Source: Chaetorhynchus papuensis
Lineage: Eukaryota; Chordata; Aves; Passeriformes; Rhipiduridae
Length of the DNA stretch: 64,000 nt
NCBI GenBank assembly: GCA_013396525.1
Contig: VWYX01000008.1
Location: 1,488,001 to 1,552,000, forward strand
Direction of reading: 5' to 3'
Each line of letters begins with the position of its first letter. The stretch's first letter is position 1. Under the pieces are notes generated by a model. It did no database searches. It was given only the letters and a program-made list of their open reading frames with translations, and was not told the origin of the DNA. Positions 57,001 to 64,000 of the stretch are shown here, one piece after another. The position numbers and the translations under genes are program-made.

Positions 57001-60000
57001 ACGGCTGTTGCCTCCTTGCCTTTCAGTTTTTCTAGAATTAAGTTGTTGGAAAACTTTAGATCATACTGTACTGGGGATCTGATGGACAGATATGTTGAGA
57101 AGAGGGGAAATTCTGGAAACCCTTTTGTACTCTTTTATAGCTCACTGTGTGGAAAAAGTTAAAATAAGAAATTTCAGTGATCTGGCAACATACTGAGATC
57201 CTTCAGTTTTCTTTGACATCAGTAGGATGCTGAAGGTTGTTTGCCACCACCCCCAGGGTCAGACCTTTGCTGGAAAAAACAGTTTTTAATGAAGATTTCT
57301 GGATTCCAATTTAATTTACTGGGTTAGTCAAGAAGCTGTTTCATTACATACCATTCCTTCAAGTACATTATTTACAAATCTGTAAGAAGCTTGAGAACTA
57401 AGCAGAAAGATAAAAGAGATGTGTCATAGGTGGAAGTTAAGTTAATGCTCCCACTGTTGGCATTGGATTAATTGAGAAGCTGAAAAAGAATCAATTAGTG
57501 GCTAAACTATGCAAATAATTTCATTTTCTTTGTCACTCATGACACTGAACTTACTTTGTTTCTTGCATTTAATATTAATATTATTGTTTCTCCTTTCCTC
57601 TTGACTGATAATTATTCAAACAAATGACAGCTGAAAAGAAAAGGAATGATCTTTTTTTGTTCTCCTTGTGTTTCAGATAGCCTATAAGTCTGATTACAAA
57701 CACGACGGTGTTGACTACAATTACCCAGCTACTCTCACTCCTTCATACCAGACAACAAGAAAGCTGGTCCCTTTGAAAGATGTAAATAATTTTATGTCGG
57801 TTTTATTTTTGCCTATAACTTGCACAGCCCATCATCTCTCTGTAGGAGAGATTGTGATAGATTGCGTGTGACAAATGATGATTTAATGATAGGAGCAAAC
57901 AGCCAGTGTTAGCAAAGTTAAAGCAAAAAAGTGCAGTGTTGAGAGGTCAGAGCAGTAGTGTCACTGCTGTAACGTGGACACATAGAAAAACCACGAGTCC
58001 AGGTCAGTAGAAAAGGTGGCAAAGCCCCCCTTTTAGTGGCTTTTTTCCTGAGGTTTTTATATGTCAGTTTGCAAAGTGAGCTAGATGGCATTAAGTAATT
58101 GGTTCTCTGGCCAGCCACTCCCCAAGGGGGTTGGCCCAACTCTGGCACGTCCATTCCCAAGTGTTTTTCTATTTGAAGCCATAACAATCTGGCAAAAACA
58201 AGTGCAGGTGTGGATATTGATAAACACTGGTAACTTTGTTTTAGTTAACTTGCATGGGAAAGACAGAGTTCGCACAAAATACTAGAGAGCTGAAGAATTT
58301 CCCTGCTAAAACTCTGTCAGCATCTACACAGTAGAAAGAGGTGCCGTGTCCTGTTGTCGGCTTCAGTTCAGCAGAGATTGCAGAGTGATGTGAAATCAGT
58401 GACTTCTGCCCTATCCCAGCTCTGTGCTGCAACAGTCTCACCATCCTGGGGCAGCTTCAACAGCAGCATCAAGCACTGAAGGCACTGAAAAGACAGGGAG
58501 ACTAAACCAGCCCTCTCATCCTTGGTGGATTCCCTGAGGATAGGTGCTCCCCTTTGCAGGGGAACTGACGGGTCCCATAACCTTCCTCCAGCCTGTGGTC
58601 CATGCCAAAGAGCTGCCCCCTGTGCCTGGGCTTGGGTTGCTGCTGGAGCAGTGTCAGGAGGTTTGTGTGCTGCTGGGGGTCTGTGTCCTTCAGATAAATG
58701 AAGGGCGGCAGACTGTGCAGCTGATTGAACTTTCACCTCCCACAAGAAATAAAAACTGATCTCATCTACCACTGGCAGCTTAACCTGTGCCTTAGTCAGG
58801 AGCACAGTCACCAGGCATGGCTTATAAAATGGACAGGGAGAGGGCAGCAGCTCTGCAGGACACTTCTGACTACCTAAGGTTTGTATACCCTGTCTGTACG
58901 CTGGAATTGCAATAAACCAGGAGCAACGTGGAGGTCATTAACGTTATTTGAGATTTGTCTGGGCCTAAACACCTTTTCCAAGAAAAAGATGGTAGCATGA
59001 AGAGCTAGAATTGAGAACCCTGATGTTTTTGAGGAAGTATTAGATATACTTCAACTCTAAGATGAGCTAAATTACTGCCTCTACAGCAGTAATTTCAGCT
59101 TTGCCTTTGTAAAAGCTGAAACCAGTAAACGGCAGTGTTTGATTGCTGTGTGAGAGAGCTGTGTTTTCAAGGAGTTCAAGGTAAGCATGAATTCATGTCC
59201 AAAATGTAAAAAACATTTCAGCAATTCCAGTGACTCTACAATTCATAGTCAGCATCAGGGTTTGAAACACACAAGTCCACTGGCCGCAGACACTTCAGTT
59301 GCACCAGTCCTGATCTAGGATTTTGAATTAGTCCCAGGACTTGTCTGCTCCCAAATAATATGCTTACTCTGAACTCTTTCAGGAGTACAACTCTCTCTCA
59401 TACACTAAACAATCACAAGTAGCAATAAATACACAGTTTCAGTTAAAAAGAAAGGATCTCTTTCCATGGAATTAAAATTCTCTCTGTCTCTGAGGAAGCA
59501 AATACACTGTTTTAAATACCTTGATCACTTTGGACCTGTGAGATTATTCAGGCCTTTTTTTCCTGGCTTTTGTCATCCTGGCAGAATGAGCAACTTTATG
59601 TGAGGATATCCGAGATAAGAAGGTTTGCACTGAAATTGTTTCAGTAACTCAAAGTCTCTAGAAATATGCTCCACTTTACTGTAAAGAAGGTTCTTAAGAC
59701 AATAGTTTTAAGCAATGTGATTTGCAATGTTTGCAAAATGGTGATTAACTGCAGTGAATATTAATGAGGGCCTACAGAGAATCATAATTGTGTTCTGTAG
59801 CATAGCAAAGAGTTCTTTTACAGCAACAGGTTTGAAAGGAAGATTTGCTAGGATTTTTTTATCATGCATAATTTGTGGCATTAACATATTTATTTTATAA
59901 CTTATTGCTGTTGCTACGATATTAATGTGTTAGTAATTTAGTGGGCTCCAGTCCTCTTGATGGCTGACATTAAAATTACTTTTTTGTACTGTAAGTATAT

Positions 60001-63000
60001 ATTTTCCTTTTTTCATCATCCACACAAAACTGTGACCACACAGGGAAATTCTGTGATTAATTATTACATTAAAATTCAGTAAAGACAAAGCATAAGAGAA
60101 TTCATTTGCTTTATGCAGTGTTAACACTGGACAGACCTCTTCATAGACCAAGTTCCTTGTCTGATAAAGATAAGAATGGACGAAGTGGTGGTTAAGAATA
60201 TCAATTTTATGCCAGTGATTTGGGGGATTTTATGGCAATGTTTTGCATCTGGTACTGCATCTTTTCAAGAATTTGTGGGTTTGACAGGAAGGGGTTATAA
60301 GTTAAGCCATTTTCAGAGTGGGATAAAAACTGTGACCTCCAACAAGGAAGTTTTGAGAGCATTAACTCAGATCTCATCCAAGAGATCTCGGCATTTTTCC
60401 TCAGCTCAGTTTATTATGGTTTAAGTAATGCTTTATCCAGAGTATTAGCTAACAAACTTTGTCTATTCAGTCTCTCCTTTTCTGGTCTGACCATTTCTCC
60501 CTTCGCTAATTTTTTTTTTTTGGTTGTTGTTTTTTAATTTTATCTTAAATTAGGTAAACTACAGGCAAAGCATAGACAAGCTGAAGTACAGCTCTGTTGC
60601 CAGCACTCCACAAATTGCTCAAGCCAAAATAAATGCGCAGCAGCTCAGCGATGTAAGTTCTGCCATCATTAGTCGCTGTTGTTTATTAGAATAATGAGAT
60701 TATTTAATCTCATAGCCTTGGTAGCATTAAGTGGTTTTATTCTTGGTAGTTCTTTGGCAGACTTATAGTCAAAACAAGAGTATATATTAAAAGAAATCAC
60801 TTTCAAAAATGTGGCAAGCATGCCAGTAGAGCTAATATTTGTCTCCCCTTTTAAGATTTGTATCCGTGTGTTTTGTTAGGAATTTATCTTCTGTGTATTT
60901 ATTAAGGCAAGTTTTTAAATTATATCTTTTGTACTCAATCAGTAGCTTTTCTATGAGTAGAATAAATTTCTCTTTCCTAGTACCTAAATAGAAGTTATAA
61001 TTGCCTTATTGCCTTCATATTTATGTCAGCCATATCTATGAGTGGATCTATAATGTATGGCACCAATAACCTGAAATTTAACAGCAATCAATCAGTCTAG
61101 TGGTTATATTTTTATTAAGTTAAAAATAACTGAGTTTCTTGCTGACTTTTTCAATATATGCAGTTGAACTACCGAGCCCAGTATGAGAAGACAAAAACAA
61201 ATTACACTCTGCCTCAGGATGTACCTCAGTTAGTGAAAGCAAAAGCCAACGCTGAGTTGTACAGCGAGGTAAGTCAAGCCCTGTGGAAATGCTGGCATTC
61301 ATGATGCTGTTAATAGACAGAAATTAATATAAAGATGATGACACTCTTTGTGGAAGCATTTAGCATTTATCATTTGGCTTTGTACTAAACAACATGTAAT
61401 ATGGTGCCCAGAATAGACAGAGATCCAATTTCAAGGACAGTGAAACCTCTAGACTTTTTTTTTTCCCAAGATATTTTCAGATGGTCTGAATTTCTTTAAA
61501 TCAGTAAATCAGCATTCACTTCACAAAACTAGCTGCTTCTGAGTTGATATTTTTATGAAGAACCAACATTTGCAAAGTTCTAGTAATTCAAAGTACACTG
61601 AAGTCAATGGAAAGAAACAGTGACTTCAGCAAACTTGGATCAAGCTCACTGTTGCCCTGTTCATAATTCTTGACAATATGTAGTGATTCACTTAGAGTCT
61701 TGTGTGTTAAAATCAAGTGCTTGCAGGAAAAGTTGAATTTCTATTTAATTTTTAAAGTATTTTTCAGGCCTCCATTGTCATAGATAGTTTTGGAGAGAAA
61801 AAAACCCAAGACAAATAAGTGCAAAATGAGAACAAAAACCTCCAGACATTACTGGTGTGACTTTTATTTTTTAACCAGTTTAATGATTTTTCATGGTTCT
61901 GAGTTGGCATTACTGAAAGTTTTTTGTATCTTGTGTTCTTTCCCTGAGTTTTTTTTTTGAGTTGTTTTGGTGCAGTGTTGTGGAGGAACATTGTACTGCG
62001 TTGGGATGCATGCTCCCTGTTAGATACTGGTAAAATATAGACATGCAAAAAGCCAAATCCAGAAACTGGGGCTTCCTGAAAACCTTCATTAGGTGCATGC
62101 ATAGTATGCATGAAGGCATACGTGACCTTGCTTTAAAGGAATTTCAAGTAGAATCTTGAAAAAAGAGCTTAAAAAACTACTACTTTAAGTTCCACTAACT
62201 TTCAGCAGTTAAGGATGTGACTCTCCTGCATTTCACCTGTGTTTGTGAGTCAGTGTGGCTCATGGGTGTGCTTTTGAAGACAATGTGGCCATGAGGGCTG
62301 CTTCACTGACCTGTGCTTCACCTTGTGGGGTGGTCTCGGAGCACACGAGCTGGATTCCTTTTGAATGCCCTCCAGCAGCTCATGTAAAGAACTGCAGCTT
62401 CAAATTCAGTGCATGGGACTTGACTGGTTGTAGTTTGGGGGGTGGGAAAGAAAAATCCTTCTGTCTGTGATGTCTGGTTCTTAGCACCAGCTGTTCTGCC
62501 TATAGATCAGCTCCTATAGATCTCTACTATTTCCATAAGTAGACATAACCAGAGGCACTTTTGAAAAACCCTCCCCTCCTCCATATCCATCTGAAAATGA
62601 GAGTTCTTAGTGGATGTTCTGGGACATTAAGTGCCTGTGAACGCCAAGAATAAAATTTTGACTCAGTCCTAGACAATTAATTGGCTCAAAATAACAATGA
62701 ACTTAAGAAGGCCCCAGTTTGTGAACTGAGCATATTTATGCTTCTGTTTTTCTCTGAGTCATTTCCATGTTTGCTTGAAAATCCTGTGTGTTTATGTGTT
62801 GGTGACGTGTTGCTGTCTTTCCTTCCTCAGATTAAGTACAAAGAAGGCTGGGAGAAGAGTAAGGGCCAGGGCTTTGAAATGAAACTTGATTCTCTGCCTT
62901 TACTTGCTGCCAAAGCTTCAAGGGATCTTGCCAGTGATGTATGTTACATTTAGTTACCTGGGAATTACTATTTTTATAAGTAGCTATAGCACAGGGAAAT

Positions 63001-63867
63001 AAAGCTGAGCTTGCTTCATCTGGATTTTTAAGTCCTGCATTTGGCTGCCCATCTTTCTCAATAGCTAATGAACAGCTGAAAACTTTCTCAGATTCTGCTG
63101 TGGAATTTCACTCTTCAAAAAATATTTTTTAAAAATCATTTCCACAGAGTGAAGCAAAATTTGCGCAATAAACCCATAGTGAAATTCAGTGTTTTGAATA
63201 GTTTATAGCCTCAAAAATAATGTTATAATCTACTACAAAGGGAATTCATATTTCTTTAGTCTGCTTCCTTAACATAAACACATGTATATAAAAAAATTCC
63301 AAACAAACTCTTTCTAAACAACTTATATCAAGATTTTTAATCTGTGGAGAGGCAGAAAAGGGAGACAATTTTTTTGCAGCTGGAAAATGTTCAGCAGTGG
63401 TGGGGATTCTGAAATCCCACCTCATTAAGAAAATCAAACTTGAATTCCTTGCTTGGATTGATTTCTTATCTTTGTCTCTAAGAGCGAGATAATTTAGCTA
63501 ATCAGAAGAATTAAAGTTTATAAGCATATTCACCTCAGAGGGATGGGCCTTAAAGAATGAGGATAAAGACCTCGTAAATGAGACTGACCTTGCATCTTTG
63601 GAATTTCTGAGAAAATCTGGGAAATTTGAAGTGGCAATGAGAGAATCAGACTAAGCTCTACTAAATTTTGACCATCCAAATCACCAGTGAAAAACATATT
63701 GCTTATCTCATGGGTAATTGGAAATATTCTTAGATTTATGCTGCTTTTGGGGTTTTTTTGGACAGATTAAATATAAAGAAGAATATGAAAAAACAAAGGG
63801 AAAAGCAACTGCAACCAAGGACTCAAGACTTTTGCACTCTCTGAAGGTGGCCAAGATGAGTAGTGAG
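41996..63867 (+). CDS. NRAP: NRAP, nebulin-related anchoring protein (N-terminal part, 18 exons; continues beyond the window)
   Basis: Eighteen exons joined in phase encode about 615 residues: one LIM domain (C6, C9, H27, C30, C33, C36, C54, H57), a linker to residue about 85, then nebulin-type repeats of about 35 residues, almost one per exon and each ending in SD, SE or SN before the next Y-K. NRAP is a striated-muscle actin-binding scaffold at myofibril ends, myotendinous junctions and intercalated discs, where it helps to assemble the first myofibrils. The start MNVQPCxRCGYGVYPAEK distinguishes it from LASP1 and nebulette. The human protein is about 1,730 residues, so roughly a third is here. 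The frame is intact throughout. Confidence 0.97.
42335..42429 (+). CDS. NRAP: NRAP exon 2, rest of LIM domain
   Basis: Encodes TWHKACFHCEVCKMMLTVNN, then FVSHEKKPYCQ, giving H-x2-C, C-x2-C and, with the next exon, C-x2-H. All eight zinc ligands are present. Donor AGT|GTAAGT. Confidence 0.98.
43138..43225 (+). CDS. NRAP: NRAP exon 3, linker
   Basis: Encodes HNPKNNAFTSVFDTPINMNA, then KKLSEVVSE. The FTSV-x-DTP stretch is nebulin-like. Two in-frame donors nine bases apart (after GTG at 43216 and after GAG at 43225) could add or omit VSE. Confidence 0.95.
43226..45425 (+). other. NRAP intron 3, with a GC-rich island
   Basis: Bases 43670-43860 are GC-rich and CpG-bearing while the rest is AT-rich. 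A 150-codon open frame at 43527-43979 spans the island but has no recognisable similarity. Confidence 0.7.
45426..45530 (+). CDS. NRAP: NRAP exon 4, degenerate nebulin repeat
   Basis: 35 codons: IKYREASEQFKSVFQWDERS, then REIERVYKAQQLATQ. It keeps the repeat length, but the DTP centre is lost, as in mammals. Confidence 0.95.
46069..46173 (+). CDS. NRAP: NRAP exon 5, degenerate nebulin repeat
   Basis: 35 codons: NAYNATYEEGKTWYPGTIPD, then PEMVKITQAQKALSD. It corresponds to the WCPGALPDPE segment of human NRAP. Confidence 0.95.
46852..46959 (+). CDS. NRAP: NRAP exon 6, nebulin repeat (GKGSFPAMITP type, first copy)
   Basis: 36 codons with RGKGSFPAMITPGYQ; ends LSSN. One of three related exons (6, 8 and 10). 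Confidence 0.97.
47786..47890 (+). CDS. NRAP: NRAP exon 7, nebulin repeat
   Basis: 35 codons: VEYKRGHEERVSKFTSVADT, then PDILHAKAGAQLASD. A canonical repeat with DTP and the terminal SD. Confidence 0.97.
48440..48547 (+). CDS. NRAP: NRAP exon 8, nebulin repeat (second GKGSFPAMITP copy)
   Basis: 36 codons: LKYTEDFEERKGKGSFPAMI, then TPAYQIAKRANELASD. Shares a 34-base identical run with exon 10. Confidence 0.97.
49515..49619 (+). CDS. NRAP: NRAP exon 9, nebulin repeat
   Basis: 35 codons: VKYHQRYEKEIKGKASHTAG, then ADVAFARENADQYGQ. Donor GTACGC is less usual than the others. Confidence 0.96.
49620..52351 (+). other. NRAP intron 9
   Basis: AT-rich, 2.7 kb, with an alternating AT microsatellite at about 50954-51000. 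No other feature recognised. Confidence 0.7.
50954..51000. repeat. Alternating AT microsatellite
   Basis: TATATA-rich tract with interspersed GATA and CATA units in NRAP intron 9. Confidence 0.85.
52352..52456 (+). CDS. NRAP: NRAP exon 10, nebulin repeat (third GKGSFPAMITP copy)
   Basis: 35 codons: GYVDEFEERRGKGSFPAMIT, then PAYQNAKKANELASD. Confidence 0.97.
52457..54333 (+). other. NRAP intron 10
   Basis: 1.9 kb with a short GATA repeat near 53935; no exon or clear transposon seen. Confidence 0.6.
54334..54450 (+). CDS. NRAP: NRAP exon 11, long nebulin repeat
   Basis: 39 codons: IKYKKDLSKMKGAAHFHSLT, then AEDNLVLKQAQSVNKLVSE. The extra length is normal for this position in NRAP. Confidence 0.97.
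55110..55450 (-). repeat. Probable CR1 fragment in NRAP intron 11
   Basis: GGGCTGGAAGGGGCCTCCTG at the left and CTCAACTAAGCAAGCTGAGT with TCTCCTTTCAGTCTTTC at the right follow the CR1 consensus in reverse. It is diverged; the edges are approximate. Confidence 0.55.
55822..55926 (+). CDS. NRAP: NRAP exon 12, nebulin repeat
   Basis: 35 codons: VEYKKDLGNNKGYSMNYCDT, then PQFKNVSKISKFTSD. Confidence 0.97.
56868..56975 (+). CDS. NRAP: NRAP exon 13, nebulin repeat
   Basis: 36 codons: VKYKETYQNEMKGHYVGVGM, then DKRMLHAMKVGSLASN. The acceptor is preceded by 19 consecutive T (56843-56861). Confidence 0.97.
57677..57781 (+). CDS. NRAP: NRAP exon 14, nebulin repeat
   Basis: 35 codons: IAYKSDYKHDGVDYNYPATL, then TPSYQTTRKLVPLKD. 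Donor GAT|GTAAAT. Confidence 0.97.
57782..60553 (+). other. NRAP intron 14
   Basis: 2.8 kb, the longest NRAP intron here. A moderately GC-rich stretch lies at 58380-58760 with short open frames on both strands; no exon joins in phase. Confidence 0.65.
60554..60652 (+). CDS. NRAP: NRAP exon 15, short nebulin repeat
   Basis: 33 codons: VNYRQSIDKLKYSSVASTPQ, then IAQAKINAQQLSD. Confidence 0.97.
61164..61268 (+). CDS. NRAP: NRAP exon 16, nebulin repeat
   Basis: 35 codons: LNYRAQYEKTKTNYTLPQDV, then PQLVKAKANAELYSE. Confidence 0.97.
61269..62830 (+). other. NRAP intron 16
   Basis: 1.6 kb, mostly AT-rich. No exon, repeat or other feature recognised. Confidence 0.6.
62831..62938 (+). CDS. NRAP: NRAP exon 17, nebulin repeat
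   Basis: 36 codons: IKYKEGWEKSKGQGFEMKLD, then SLPLLAAKASRDLASD. Donor GAT|GTATGT. Confidence 0.97.
63766..63867 (+). CDS. NRAP: NRAP exon 18, nebulin repeat (last in window)
   Basis: 34 codons: IKYKEEYEKTKGKATATKDS, then RLLHSLKVAKMSSE. Ends in phase 0 at GAG|GTAAAT; the gene continues to the right. Confidence 0.97.
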
Positions 63868-64000
63868 GTAAATTATTTCTCTTACTCAAAAGCCGTTTTT
63901 CATAATTGGAAAACTTTCAGCAACACTATGCAATCTACCATTGTTACTGCTCTCTCTGTAAGAGATTCTTGGAAGCATTTAACAAAATTGTTTTTCCTTC

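Noticed and set aside
1..64000. CRISPR array, tRNA, rRNA or intact retroviral genes
   Set aside because: No regularly spaced repeats, no cloverleaf with promoter boxes that I could confirm, and no recognisable reverse transcriptase or capsid reading.

Overview
The window is vertebrate nuclear DNA with small exons, long introns and GT-AG splice sites. It is very probably from a bird: the recognisable interspersed repeats are chicken-repeat-1 (CR1) LINE fragments, mostly with the typical avian 3' end. The three protein genes lie in the order PLEKHS1 (minus strand), CASP7 (minus), NRAP (plus), which is the neighbourhood known on human 10q25 in mirrored orientation. No bacterial, CRISPR or viral gene was seen. 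I built the gene models by hand from translated exons, splice consensus and reading-phase continuity across every junction.

Layout. Positions 38-11975 hold eleven PLEKHS1 coding exons, from the start of the PH domain to the stop codon; the first coding exon is only tentatively placed at 14073-14089. Positions 15732-17078 are the CASP7 3' untranslated region, ending in an AATAAA signal followed by a GT-rich element. CASP7 coding exons run from 17302 back to 35301, with a 14-kb first coding intron. Its promoter is probably the CpG-rich island at about 36020-36880, which contains a 78-base assembly gap and a cluster of interferon-response-like GAAA elements. About 5 kb without a recognised gene separates the island from the NRAP start at 41996. 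NRAP then runs off the right edge: 18 coding exons encode a LIM domain and a run of nebulin repeats, about 615 residues of a protein of roughly 1,700.

The three genes do not form a pathway. PLEKHS1 is a PH-domain adaptor with tyrosine motifs linked to PI3-kinase signalling. CASP7 is an executioner caspase with its catalytic residues and activation sites intact. NRAP is a striated-muscle anchoring and myofibril-assembly protein. CASP7 and NRAP are divergently arranged (head to head) about 5 kb apart, and the 3' end of CASP7 faces the 5' end of PLEKHS1 (tandem).

The most notable observations are the interferon-type element cluster at the CASP7 promoter, a PDZ-like module at the PLEKHS1 C terminus, a conserved YxxM motif in PLEKHS1, a lengthened caspase-7 inter-subunit linker, a CR1 end lying against a CASP7 splice donor, and a GC-rich island inside NRAP intron 3. 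I did not find a wholly new biological system.
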